A stretch of 38,682 nt of DNA from Shewanella sp. SR44-3 (GTDB taxonomy: Bacteria; Pseudomonadota; Gammaproteobacteria; Enterobacterales; Shewanellaceae), in NCBI RefSeq assembly GCF_014163735.1, contig NZ_JACJDV010000035.1, forward strand, positions 1 to 38,682. The letters are read 5' to 3'. The notes beneath the pieces were generated by a model, which saw nothing but the letters and a program-made list of their open reading frames with translations, was not told where the DNA came from and did no database searches. Position 1 is the first letter of the stretch, and each line of letters opens with the position of its first letter. Shown here piece by piece: positions 1-7,836 of this stretch. The position numbers were made by a program, and so were the translations under genes.

Positions 1-28
1 ACGGATTACGGATTACGGATTGCGGATT
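1..28. repeat. Heptanucleotide tandem repeat (acggatt)
   Basis: Three perfect copies of acggatt are followed by one variant, gcggatt, and the array then decays. It lies beyond the efp terminator in non-coding DNA. The window edge truncates it on the left, so its true length is unknown. Confidence 0.8.
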
Positions 29-101
29 AGCGATGAAAGAATAAGGAGAAGGATCTTAAAATCTAGGATCTAGATAATGGTGAATGGTTAAAAGTGAATG
101 G

Positions 102-143
102 CTAACGATTAACGATTAACGGCTAACAACTAACGACTAACAA
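102..143. repeat. Degenerate heptanucleotide repeat (ytaacrr)
   Basis: Six consecutive 7-bp units: ctaacga, ttaacga, ttaacgg, ctaacaa, ctaacga, ctaacaa. The array sits between the array at 1-28 and the efp terminator. No gene overlaps it. A third 7-bp array is found at 30021-30055, also just downstream of a terminator. Confidence 0.75.
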
Positions 144-153
144 CTCACGCCCA

Positions 154-179
154 TAAAAAAAGCCAGCATAGGCTGGCTT
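154..179 (-). terminator. Intrinsic terminator of earP-efp
   Basis: Arms aagccagc (160-167) and gctggctt (172-179) enclose a 4-nt loop. On the minus strand the hairpin is followed by a run of T. It lies 27 bp past the efp stop, as expected for the end of this transcript. Confidence 0.85.
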
Positions 180-205
180 AGTCTACGGATGGAACAAGTC
201 GGCGA

Positions 206-766
206 TTAAGCGCGTTTCTTGAATTCACCAGTACGAGTGTCAATTTCAATCTTGTCGCCAACTTTAACGAAGTCAGCCACAGTCACAGTGCCGCCACCCG
301 TGATGGTTGCAGGCTTCATCACTTTACCTGAAGTATCGCCACGAGCTGAAGGCTCAGTGTAGATCACTTCACGAACGATATGAGTCGGTAATTCAACAGA
401 AATTGCCTTGCCTTCGTAGAAGGTCACTTGGCAAGTTTCTTCCATACCGTCGATGATATAGGCCGCAGCATCACCTAGGTTGTCTGCTTCAACATCGTAC
501 TGGTTGTATTCCGCATCCATGAATACATACATAGGATCAGCAAAGTAAGAGTAAGTGCAATCAAGACGTTCTAGAACAATAACGTCCATCTTGTCTTCGC
601 CTTTGAAGGTCTGTTCAGTGCCAGAATCAAGTAGCACGTTCTTTAACTTCAATTTTACGATAGCAGCGTTACGGCCAGAACGAGTTGTTTCAGTTTTCTG
701 CACAACCCATGGGCTGCCATCTAACATGATCACGTTACCAGGACGGATTTCATGAGCAGTTTTCAT
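206..766 (-). CDS. efp: Elongation factor P
   Basis: EF-P, 186 residues, the usual family length. It binds ribosomes stalled at polyproline stretches and promotes peptide-bond formation. The N-terminal KOW-like domain carries the modification loop SGRN with Arg32 at the tip, so this is the arginine-type EF-P that is rhamnosylated, not the lysine type handled by EpmA/EpmB. Two OB-like domains follow (about residues 65-128 and 129-186), ending in the family signature [10 protein letters not shown]. The gene starts 2 bp after the earP stop; its ribosome site (ggaa) lies inside the earP end, so the two are cotranscribed and probably translationally coupled. Identification is firm; the modification state is inferred from Arg32 and the neighbouring enzyme. 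Confidence 0.98.
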   Translation of the reverse strand: MKTAHEIRPGNVIMLDGSPWVVQKTETTRSGRNAAIVKLKLKNVLLDSGTEQTFKGEDKMDVIVLERLDCTYSYFADPMYVFMDAEYNQYDVEADNLGDAAAYIIDGMEETCQVTFYEGKAISVELPTHIVREVIYTEPSARGDTSGKVMKPATITGGGTVTVADFVKVGDKIEIDTRTGEFKKRA

Positions 767-768
767 TA

Positions 769-1992
769 CTATATTCCTATTTTCGGTTTTTCAATTTTAG
801 CGCGGCTCGATTTGCTGTTGACAAAATTAATCAGTCGAGTAGCGAGATCCGCGTCATTTAAAGCGTCAATTGGCCATTGTTTTAGATGGTGTTGCCCATC
901 TTGAGACAAGGACAAATCAACAGAATTTAGTTTTTTCCAGTGCCTTAGCACTGAGTTTGACTCACCTGTATTGAACGCAATATTAAGTTCAGACCAGTGA
1001 TTAGCCAATTCAGGAGCCAGATTATCGCAGTAAATTTCCAGAAAAGCTCTTAATTTTACCAGGTGATAGTCATCTTCTTGAGGATATATGTGCCAAATAA
1101 AGGGTTTTGCTGCCCATTGGGCCCGTAAAAAGGAATCTTCACCACGGACAATATTGAAATCCGCCGACCAAAGCAGTCTGTCGTAGCCTTGCTGATCTGT
1201 CATTGGCAAGATATGAATGGTCAAATTGCCTAAGCTAAATTGCTGACCGGGCATAATATCTTGGGCGTCACAATTAAGCAGTGTCGTTAAGCTGTTTAGG
1301 CTGCGGCCTTTAGGAATAAGCGCATGGGTTTTATGGGACCCTTGCTGCCACATTTCACACAGGGCAGCAAGTGCTGGGGTTTCATAGCTAAAGACGCTGA
1401 TAACAGTGTCGTTAGCATCAATACCCGTTAGCCCAAGTTGACTAAATAAGTTGAGTTTATTGTTTTGATCGACCTGCCAGGCATCGCGCTCAGCAAATAA
1501 ATCTTGCTCACAGATAAGCCCGCCACTTTTTTCACTAAACCCAGGGAAAAAGAAGTGTTTGGTTAAGCCATTAGCTTGCATGGACGGCAAGCCATGGCAG
1601 CCATCAACCCAAGCTTCGGCGCACAGGTACTCAAGGTTTAACCATACAGGCACTGGCTTATTGGCGGCGTTAAGGCGGCTAAGTTCATTTTTGACAGCGT
1701 CGGGTAACTCACAGGCAAAGGCTTCAATCAATACATCGCCAGCTTGGTATTCTTGGCTTAGGGGCGTATCCCACAGTTTAATGGTCACGCCATCAAAATG
1801 CTGGGAGCTGAGCTTGCAATCGAGGGCCGGCAGAATATGAGCAAAACTTGCCAAACAGTCGACCCACAAGGTGACATGGATGCCATATTCCCTGTGCAGC
1901 TGTTTGGCAAGGCGCCAGGTGACGCCGATATCGCCGAAGTTATCCACCACTAGGCAGAAGATGTCCCAGCGGCTGGCAGTAGTCGAGTTCAT
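769..1992 (-). CDS. earP: EF-P arginine rhamnosyltransferase EarP
   Basis: EarP (formerly DUF2331), 407 residues, a GT-B-fold inverting glycosyltransferase that moves rhamnose from dTDP-rhamnose to Arg32 of EF-P. The N-terminal motif [10 protein letters not shown] carries Asp17 and Asp21, matching the catalytic aspartates known from Pseudomonas EarP. The C-terminal half has RGEDS (283-287), the nucleotide-sugar site signature. The ATG at 1992 is preceded by aggtga at good spacing. It is the first gene of a two-gene operon with its own substrate, efp. A strong hairpin lies only 41 bp upstream, leaving little room for a promoter (see findings). The C-terminus past about 395 is lysine-rich and poorly conserved in character. 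Confidence 0.96.
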   Translation of the reverse strand: MNSTTASRWDIFCLVVDNFGDIGVTWRLAKQLHREYGIHVTLWVDCLASFAHILPALDCKLSSQHFDGVTIKLWDTPLSQEYQAGDVLIEAFACELPDAVKNELSRLNAANKPVPVWLNLEYLCAEAWVDGCHGLPSMQANGLTKHFFFPGFSEKSGGLICEQDLFAERDAWQVDQNNKLNLFSQLGLTGIDANDTVISVFSYETPALAALCEMWQQGSHKTHALIPKGRSLNSLTTLLNCDAQDIMPGQQFSLGNLTIHILPMTDQQGYDRLLWSADFNIVRGEDSFLRAQWAAKPFIWHIYPQEDDYHLVKLRAFLEIYCDNLAPELANHWSELNIAFNTGESNSVLRHWKKLNSVDLSLSQDGQHHLKQWPIDALNDADLATRLINFVNSKSSRAKIEKPKIGI

Positions 1993-2033
1993 AAAATGTC
2001 ACCTATACGCCCGTAGGCGAGGAAGGAGCGATA

Positions 2034-2057
2034 AAAAAGCGGCCTAAGCCGCTTTTT
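2034..2057 (-). terminator. Intrinsic terminator after fldA (bidirectional shape)
   Basis: Ten-bp arms aaaaagcggc (2034-2043) and gccgcttttt (2048-2057) with loop ctaa. A T tract follows in both orientations. It would end the fldA transcript, but it also lies just 41 bp before the earP start on the same strand. Confidence 0.85.
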
Positions 2058-2159
2058 AACGATTTTATTATTGCTCTATTCACCTTGCTGTCGAAAATGT
2101 TAATTCGTTAGCAAGGCCAGACAAATAATAAGCCAGTATATGTACCGGGTAAGCTGGGA

Positions 2160-2687
2160 TTAATCAGCAAGCTCAGCTAAGCACATTTCTTCATAAATTT
2201 GCTTAACCCAGGCATCAACGCGAGCTTCAGTAAGTTCGGGTTGACGGTCTTCATCTATGCCTAAGCCGATAAAGTGCTTATCATCCACTTGGCCTTTAGA
2301 GGCTTCAAAATCATAGCCTTCAGTTGGCCAATGGCCGACGATAATGCCGCCGCGGGCTTGAACTATGTCACCGACCATGCCCATGGCATCGAGGAAGTAT
2401 TCAGCGTAATCTTCTTGATCGCCACAGCCGAAAATGGCCACGAGTTTGTCAGTAAAATCAACTTGCTCAAGTTCAGGGAAAAAGTCATCCCAGTCACATT
2501 GTGCTTCACCGTAATACCAAGTGGGAATACCAAAAAGCAGCATATCGAACTCAGCGATTTGCTCTTTAGTGCTCTTGGCGATGTCTTTAACATCAACCAT
2601 CTGCTTGCCCAGTTTTTTCTGGATCATTTTGGCTACGGCTTCGGTGTTGCCAGTGTCACTACCGAAAAAAAGACCTACAGTTGCCAT
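2160..2687 (-). CDS. fldA: Long-chain flavodoxin FldA
   Basis: Flavodoxin of 175 residues, the long-chain type. It is a soluble FMN electron carrier for enzymes such as biotin synthase, IspG/IspH and MetH. The FMN phosphate loop GSDTGNTE is at residues 9-16. The isoalloxazine-flanking segments are PTWYYGEAQCDWD (about 55-67) and FGCGDQEDY (about 86-94). The long-chain insertion follows at about 120-140. The ATG is preceded by aaagga. The gene is downstream of ybfE, the same order as in E. coli, where fur follows; here fur is absent and a terminator comes next. No Fur box was recognised upstream. Confidence 0.96.
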   Translation of the reverse strand: MATVGLFFGSDTGNTEAVAKMIQKKLGKQMVDVKDIAKSTKEQIAEFDMLLFGIPTWYYGEAQCDWDDFFPELEQVDFTDKLVAIFGCGDQEDYAEYFLDAMGMVGDIVQARGGIIVGHWPTEGYDFEASKGQVDDKHFIGLGIDEDRQPELTEARVDAWVKQIYEEMCLAELAD

Positions 2688-2739
2688 TGTCTATCCTTTA
2701 AATATTGAATTCGCTGTGTGCGATGTCTGAAAAAAGCCT

Positions 2740-3012
2740 TCAGCCGTTCACTTGTTGCTGCAAAATTAATTCGATGAGCTGACTGCGGCTGATATTACTT
2801 GCCTGAGCCTGTTGATTCAAGGCGTCGTATAAATCTTGTGACACCTTTAACTCTATTCGTTTTAATCCATTGGCACGGTCGCGCTGAATTTGATTACGTT
2901 TATTGACCTTAAGCTGCTGTTCCCGAGTCAGTGGATTACTTCTCGGACGTCCGCGACGTATTTCAGAGGCAAAAAGGTCGATAGTGGTTCTGTCTGTTGT
3001 TTCTTTTGCCAT
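2740..3012 (-). CDS. ybfE: YbfE-like small DNA-binding protein
   Basis: A 90-residue basic protein matching YbfE, annotated in enterobacteria as LexA-regulated. Residues 15-30 hold a basic arm (RRGRPRSNPL). The C-terminal half (about 48-85) has the pattern of a ribbon-helix-helix fold: a strand RIELKVS followed by two helices ending in a leucine/glutamine-rich tail. This suggests DNA binding, but its regulon is not known. It lies between the DUF2788 gene (9-bp gap) and fldA, probably in one transcript. I looked for a LexA box (CTGT-N8-ACAG) upstream and found none with correct spacing. Confidence 0.85.
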   Translation of the reverse strand: MAKETTDRTTIDLFASEIRRGRPRSNPLTREQQLKVNKRNQIQRDRANGLKRIELKVSQDLYDALNQQAQASNISRSQLIELILQQQVNG

Positions 3013-3021
3013 TATGTTTAG

Positions 3022-3243
3022 TTAACCGATCCCTGAGCCTTCCCAGGTCATCTGAATAATACCCTTTGCAATAAACCCGGCACAGCCAAGAAATAATACT
3101 AACCAAACAATAAAGCGACCAAACTTGGGCACTTGTCCTTGCTTTAGCACATCGTGGATGGCCATGCCGATAAAGAAAAATATCGCTGCAAAAAACAGGT
3201 TTAGCCCTAAAGCTTCAATTTGATCCATATATTGGTTCAACAT
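3022..3243 (-). CDS. DUF2788 small inner-membrane protein
   Basis: A 73-residue protein with two predicted membrane helices, about 13-33 (LFFAAIFFFIGMAIHDVL region) and 43-64 (IVWLVLFLGCAGFIAKGII). A short conserved loop, KQGQVPKFGR, joins them. The whole-length pattern fits DUF2788, found mainly in Shewanella, Vibrio and relatives. No function is established. It is the first gene of the probable DUF2788-ybfE-fldA transcript, preceded by 294 bp of non-coding DNA that should contain the promoter. Confidence 0.85.
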   Translation of the reverse strand: MLNQYMDQIEALGLNLFFAAIFFFIGMAIHDVLKQGQVPKFGRFIVWLVLFLGCAGFIAKGIIQMTWEGSGIG

Positions 3244-3420
3244 TTAACTCTTTCCTCAACTGCGTAAGCACAGTGCGATAACTGCCTTTAGCCTAAGGTA
3301 AACATCGGTCAGCATCCCAATGCTGTCAACCTCTGCCTAAGGTGTGACATACGCCACATTCGCAAGGCTAAAAAAAGAGGCGAGAATATAGCATAAAGTG
3401 CTGATAGGGGCTATATGCTA

Positions 3421-3493
3421 GCGCGAATATGAGCAATATTGTGCCAAATTTACATTCGCGCTTGATTTCCCGCTGTCAACGAAGGCTGACAGC
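3421..3493. other. Inverted repeats between ybfF and DUF2788 gene
   Basis: The 3244-3537 gap has no gene. It contains an 8-bp inverted repeat gcgcgaat (3421-3428)/attcgcgc (3454-3461) and a 7-bp one gctgtca (3472-3478)/tgacagc (3487-3493) with an 8-nt centre. Neither has a T tract, so they are not typical terminators. They could be end structures of the ybfF transcript or protein-binding sites. Confidence 0.4.
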
Positions 3494-3537
3494 TGAGTGA
3501 CTTAGGGCAAAATCGGCTCACAAAAACGGGGATTCGC

Positions 3538-4296
3538 TTATGTTTGAGCGCGAATAAAATCTGCCACTAATCGATTAAAAATTTCAGGTTTTTGCGCATG
3601 TAACCAATGGCCTGTGCCATTAATGGTTTTTGCTTGCACCTGTGGAAACTGCGCCATTATGGCATCTTTGTGCTCGGCGGTGACATAATCTGAATCTCCG
3701 CCGCGGATCATATAGCAAGGCTTAGTGTAGGGCTTTGCTGTAATGCTCCAGCCGATCAACTTGTCATAGCAGCGTATTAAACCGTCTAAATTCATTTTCC
3801 AGCTAAAACCTGTCTCAGCGCGGCGCAGACTTTTAAGTAAAAACTGCGCAGTGCCAGTATCAATCCCCGCCTGAGTTAAATGGTTAAGGGCTTGATTACG
3901 ATTAGTGTTGGCTAAATCTAAGCTGGTTAAGCCGGCAAACACGGCTTGATGTCTTGGAGGATAGGCAACCGGGGCAATATCGGCAGCGACTATCGAATCA
4001 ATGCGCTGTGGATACAAAAGTGCCGTTGCCATGGCGATTTTTCCGCCCATGGAGTGGCCTACCAAATGCGCCGAGCTTAAATTTAAGGTATCGAGTAATT
4101 GAATAATGGCTTCAGCTAACAGTGGATAGTCCATCTGCTGCCAATGCTCGCTGAGGCCATGATTTGGCACATCAACGCGAATAACTTGATGGGTCTTTTC
4201 AAGCTCAGCACTTAAGGATTTTAAATTATCTAAGTCACCAAATAATCCATGAATGAGAACAACTGCTTGGCCTTCGCCACTGACAACAAAATGCAT
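3538..4296 (-). CDS. ybfF: YbfF-type alpha/beta-hydrolase esterase
   Basis: A 252-residue alpha/beta hydrolase like E. coli YbfF, an esterase active on short acyl and acyl-CoA esters in vitro. The oxyanion region IHGLFGD is at 15-21. The nucleophile elbow GHSMGGK puts the catalytic Ser at 82, and the C-terminal GTGHW gives His230. The acid residue is probably in the middle segment but I did not assign it. The gene is divergent from seqA-pgm, a conserved arrangement in enteric bacteria. The physiological substrate is unknown. Confidence 0.92.
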   Translation of the reverse strand: MHFVVSGEGQAVVLIHGLFGDLDNLKSLSAELEKTHQVIRVDVPNHGLSEHWQQMDYPLLAEAIIQLLDTLNLSSAHLVGHSMGGKIAMATALLYPQRIDSIVAADIAPVAYPPRHQAVFAGLTSLDLANTNRNQALNHLTQAGIDTGTAQFLLKSLRRAETGFSWKMNLDGLIRCYDKLIGWSITAKPYTKPCYMIRGGDSDYVTAEHKDAIMAQFPQVQAKTINGTGHWLHAQKPEIFNRLVADFIRAQT

Positions 4297-4672
4297 TGAG
4301 AACCCTTTGGATAGAAATAAATGTTAAGCCGAGCCTTGCAAGTACCCAGAGTAAGTTATTTTTCGATTGTAAGAATCGCCGTGGCAGTGTGCCAAATATA
4401 CTGGCCTAATTTCAAGCCAGTGCTTGGTAAAGCTTATATATAAAGGCATTTTGCAAATTAAATGATGTTTTTTGCAGCAATTGTAAGCTGAAAATGTAAA
4501 AAAGCCCCCATTTAAGATCATTTAGACTTTAACCTTTACAGTGAGTTGGCATACACTGGCAGGCGATCAAAACTGATCGGTTGGCCATCATTTAATTGAT
4601 CGTTTTCAGTAATGTCTAGATTCTGGCGTACAACGCAACAACATCTAGGCCCAGGTGCAAAGGAATAAGGTT
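4297..4672 (+). promoter_or_regulatory. ybfF-seqA divergent region with GATC cluster
   Basis: A 376-bp gap with GATC at 4516, 4565, 4575 and 4598. Two of these form the palindrome cgatca-N4-tgatcg (4564-4579). A promoter-like pair, ttgatc (4596-4601) and tagatt (4617-4622) with 15-bp spacing, overlaps the last GATC. Spacings of 10 and 23 bp are within the range SeqA bridges. A 65-codon minus-strand ORF in this gap shows no coding character. Confidence 0.5.
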
Positions 4673-5437
4673 ATGAAATACATAGAGGTAGATGAAGAGC
4701 TCTATCGTTTTATCGCAAGTAAGACAGAGCGAATTGGTGAAAGTGCATCGGATATTTTACGCCGTTTGCTCATTTTGCCAGTGAACCAAGTCACCCCCTT
4801 TGAGCCTAGTGCCATCGATGAACCCAGCTTAGATGTGGCCCATCATCAAGCCAGCAATTTAGTGGCATCAAGCCAAGCCAGCATCAGCTCTGCGGCCCCA
4901 AGCCAAACTCATGGTAACAACGTCGCGTCCAGTACCCCAGCTGTGCCAACCGAACCAAGCGGGCAGCTACAGGCTAAAGCACCACATAATGGCTATCAGC
5001 CAGGGCAGCTTGAAGGCCACAGAAGTGAGCCGCAAGCCCTTGCTCAAGTGCATTCAGAGCACCTTAGTCCTAATCGAAGCGTGATGGATTTTAATGCCTT
5101 AGTGAATGAGCATTTGCTCAGTCAGCAAAAAGGCGCCGTGGGCCGCTTTATGTGGTTACTGGCAGGGTTAGCCGCAATGGCGCCAAGTCAGTTCAATAAA
5201 GTGTTATTGGTGCAAGGCAAAGGTCGTTTGTATTTTGCCCGCTCAAAAGATGAGTTATTGGCCTCAAGCGCCTCGGCAAACCCCAAAGAAATCGGCACCA
5301 CAGGTTACTGGGTGACCACCAATAACAACACAGCGAAAAAGCAGGCTATTTTAATCGAAGTGCTCACTAAGTTGCACTGCGATGAAACTTTAGCCACAGC
5401 GATATCAGACCGCATTTGTGACAAAATTGCTGAGTAA
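4673..5437 (+). CDS. seqA: SeqA, negative modulator of replication initiation (long linker)
   Basis: SeqA sequesters newly replicated hemimethylated GATC sites, blocking re-initiation at oriC. The start at 4673 gives MKYIEVDEELYRFIA, the family N-terminus, with aaggaa just upstream; an in-frame start 18 bp earlier would add residues foreign to the family. Residues 1-35 are the oligomerisation domain (GESASDILRRLL). Residues about 45-140 form a low-complexity Ala/Ser/Gln/Pro/His linker. The C-terminal DNA-binding domain begins near 145 (MDFNALVNEHLLSQQKGAVG) and ends DETLATAISDRICDKI. Length is 254 residues against 181 in E. coli; the excess is all linker. It lies 55 bp before pgm, as in enterics. 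Confidence 0.97.
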   Translation: MKYIEVDEELYRFIASKTERIGESASDILRRLLILPVNQVTPFEPSAIDEPSLDVAHHQASNLVASSQASISSAAPSQTHGNNVASSTPAVPTEPSGQLQAKAPHNGYQPGQLEGHRSEPQALAQVHSEHLSPNRSVMDFNALVNEHLLSQQKGAVGRFMWLLAGLAAMAPSQFNKVLLVQGKGRLYFARSKDELLASSASANPKEIGTTGYWVTTNNNTAKKQAILIEVLTKLHCDETLATAISDRICDKIAE

Positions 5438-5492
5438 TCTGTTTTGAAACCGCTCATATATGAGCATTTCATTCGTTTGAAGGAGTAACACC

Positions 5493-7235
5493 ATGGCAAT
5501 ACATGCAGGGGCAGGGAAGCCGGCTCATCCATCACAGTTAGTCAATATCCCCAAGTTGATGAGCCATTATTACCGCTTAATTCCCAATGCACTGGACGTG
5601 AGCCAAAAAGTCACCTTCGGCACTTCAGGCCACAGGGGCTGCGCGCTAAATTCAAGCTTTAATCAAAACCACATTTGGGCCATTACTCAAGCCTTAGTGG
5701 ACTATCGCAAAGATGCCAATATTACCGGCCCCATGTTGGTGGGCTTTGACACCCATGCCCTGTCTTACGCGGCGTATTTATCTGTGCTTGAAGTATTAGT
5801 GGCCAACCAAGTTAAGGTCAAAGTACAACAGCTCGATGGCTTTACCCCAACGCCAGTGATTTCTCAGGCGATTGTTCGTGCCAATAGTGCAGCCAATAGT
5901 CGTGCTAATCCGTTAAACAACAGCGACACTCAGGCTGCTAATACACTTGAGAATACACTTGAGAATGCACTTGAATTAGTCGATGGTTTGATCATTACTC
6001 CGTCTCACAATCCGCCTCAAGACGGCGGCATTAAATACAACCCGCCCCACGGCGGCCCGGCTGAAGCTGAGATCACAAAAGGTATCGAAGCCAAGGCAAA
6101 CGAGTATTTAATCAATCAATTAAGCGGCGTGAAAAAAGTTAATTACGGCGCGGCATTGGCATCCACTTGGATAGACGAAGTGGACTTTATCACCCCCTAT
6201 GTGGCTGATTTAGCCAAGGTTATCGACATGCAGGCCATTAAAAAGGCCAATATTCGCATCGGCGTTGACCCACTAGGCGGCTCAGGCATACATTATTGGC
6301 AGCCCATTGCCGAGCACTACGGCTTAGACATCACATTAGTGAATGACAGCGTTGACCCAACCTTTGCCTTTATGCCGCTGGATAAAGACGGCAAAATTCG
6401 CATGGACTGCTCATCCCCTTATGCCATGGCAGGGCTTTTAGCCCACAAGGATGCGTTTGATCTGTGCGTGGGTAACGATCCCGATTACGACCGACACGGC
6501 ATCGTTTGCCCAGGCACTGGATTGATGAACCCCAATCACTTTTTAGCGGTTGCCATCGATTATTTACTCACCCATAGATCAGAGTGGCCAAGCAATGTCG
6601 CCATCGGCAAGACGTTGGTATCCAGTGCCATGATAGACAAGGTCTGCGCTATGCATGAGCGCGACTGCTATGAAGTGCCCGTAGGCTTTAAATGGTTTGT
6701 GGACGGTCTTGCAAACGGCACAGTGGCCTTTGGCGGCGAAGAAAGTGCCGGCGCCGCATTCTTGCAACGTGATGGCAGCACTTGGTGCACGGATAAAGAT
6801 GGCTTTATCATGGCGCTACTGGCCGCAGAAATCCTTGCGGTCACAGGGCAAACCCCAGCAGAGCGTTATCAGGCATTAACCGCAAAATTTGGTGAAAGCT
6901 TCTATCAAAGGGTTGATAGCCCTATTAGCCTTAAGAAAAAAGCCAAGTTTGAGCAACTCACCGCTGAAAGCTTCTCAGAAGCCAATAGTAATGCCAATGA
7001 AGGAAGCGCCGAGCTTGCAGGGGAGGCCATCACCGCCATCCTCACCCACGCACCAGGGAATAATGCCGCCATCGGCGGCATTAAAGTGACCACAGCCAAC
7101 GGCTGGTTCGCCGCCAGACCTTCAGGCACCGAAGCGCTATTCAAGCTCTACGGCGAAAGCTTTATCAGCCAAGCTCACCTCGACACCCTGCTTGCCGATG
7201 CCAAGGCCATGGTGGATAGGGGATTGAAAGGTTAA
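5493..7235 (+). CDS. pgm: Phosphoglucomutase (alpha-D-phosphohexomutase)
   Basis: Interconverts glucose-1-phosphate and glucose-6-phosphate, linking glycolysis to glycogen and UDP-glucose. It has 580 residues against about 546 in E. coli. Phosphoserine loop ITPSHNPP with Ser171; Mg2+ loop DPDYDR at 329-334; sugar-binding GEESAG at 415-420; phosphate-binding RPSGTE at 542-547. All four active-site elements are intact. An insertion of about 25 residues (around 132-160, rich in Asn/Ala/Leu) precedes the phosphoserine loop. It is encoded by a 12-bp repeat, aatacacttgag, in two exact copies and one variant (5940-5975). The start is supported by aaggag. The gene is co-directional with seqA. A second mutase of another subfamily is at 23726. 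Confidence 0.96.
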   Translation: MAIHAGAGKPAHPSQLVNIPKLMSHYYRLIPNALDVSQKVTFGTSGHRGCALNSSFNQNHIWAITQALVDYRKDANITGPMLVGFDTHALSYAAYLSVLEVLVANQVKVKVQQLDGFTPTPVISQAIVRANSAANSRANPLNNSDTQAANTLENTLENALELVDGLIITPSHNPPQDGGIKYNPPHGGPAEAEITKGIEAKANEYLINQLSGVKKVNYGAALASTWIDEVDFITPYVADLAKVIDMQAIKKANIRIGVDPLGGSGIHYWQPIAEHYGLDITLVNDSVDPTFAFMPLDKDGKIRMDCSSPYAMAGLLAHKDAFDLCVGNDPDYDRHGIVCPGTGLMNPNHFLAVAIDYLLTHRSEWPSNVAIGKTLVSSAMIDKVCAMHERDCYEVPVGFKWFVDGLANGTVAFGGEESAGAAFLQRDGSTWCTDKDGFIMALLAAEILAVTGQTPAERYQALTAKFGESFYQRVDSPISLKKKAKFEQLTAESFSEANSNANEGSAELAGEAITAILTHAPGNNAAIGGIKVTTANGWFAARPSGTEALFKLYGESFISQAHLDTLLADAKAMVDRGLKG

Positions 7236-7282
7236 ACACCTAAATAGCACAGATTAGAGCGAGCTTTGAAAAATTGAGATTA

Positions 7283-7311
7283 AGCCACAAGCGAAAGTGA
7301 GTGGCTTTTTT
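7283..7311 (+). terminator. Terminator of seqA-pgm
   Basis: Arms agccac (7283-7288) and gtggct (7301-7306) with a 12-nt loop, followed by a T tract. It lies 48 bp past the pgm stop. Confidence 0.7.
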
Positions 7312-7348
7312 ATTAAAGCGTTTTACAGCAAGATAAAATAACTTGGAA

Positions 7349-7500
7349 TCATGGCGTACAGCCTTGCCATGGCCTTCACTCATCGACACGCCGTAAACTC
7401 ATCCATGAGGGCTCGAACATCTCGTCTGATGTGAAGGGACTCACAAATGCCGCGATGGCATGGATGCCAGAGAGCGGCCATGGGATGGACGGTCTTCTCG
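7349..7500. repeat. REP-like palindromic elements beside the RAYT gene
   Basis: No gene lies in 7236-7708. The tract has clustered hairpins: ccttcac (7373-7379)/gtgaagg (7431-7437) enclosing ctcat-cc-atgag (7398-7409), then tggcat-gg-atgcca (7456-7469). This is the BIME/REP style seen next to RAYT genes. Assignment rests on structure and position; copies elsewhere in the genome were not checked. Confidence 0.55.
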
Positions 7501-7626
7501 CAAATTGACATGGTTCGGCTCGATAGTTTTGGTGGTTTCTGTGAGTTTATAAGCTAAATCGTGAAGAATTAGACACTAAGCCACAGGTTTACAGTCTTGC
7601 CATGGCCCATTTCTTTCATAAAAAAA

Positions 7627-7836
7627 GAATAACATGGCCACCCAAGATTGTTGGCGAAATAGTGACCGTTTGACTACGCTTTAGTTATCATTTTTTTATC
7701 GGTATTAGATGATGGCCAGACCAAGGAAAACGAATAACATGGCCACCCAAGATTGTTGGCGAAATAGCGACCGTTTGACTACGCTTTAGTTATCATTTTT
7801 TTATCGGTATTAGATGATGGCCAGACCAAGGAAAAC
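7627..7836. repeat. 105-bp direct tandem duplication, two copies
   Basis: Copies 7627-7731 and 7732-7836 differ at one position (agtgac versus agcgac). Each contains atgatggccagacc, the RAYT start and first codons. Copy 2 is joined to the intact gene. The copy 1 start opens a 26-codon reading frame (7709-7789) that stops before the real start. Each copy also holds a 16-codon ORF starting at 7634 or 7739, and the one difference is synonymous in it. The duplication is recent by its near-identity. Confidence 0.95.

Noticed and set aside
2274..2708. 144-codon plus-strand ORF opposite fldA
   Set aside because: Shadow of fldA; composition follows the minus-strand gene.
3244..3330. LexA box upstream of ybfE
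   Set aside because: ctgc-N6-acag has wrong spacing and base; no CTGT-N8-ACAG was found.
4324..4521. 65-codon minus-strand ORF between ybfF and seqA
   Set aside because: No recognisable product, odd composition, and in a regulatory region.
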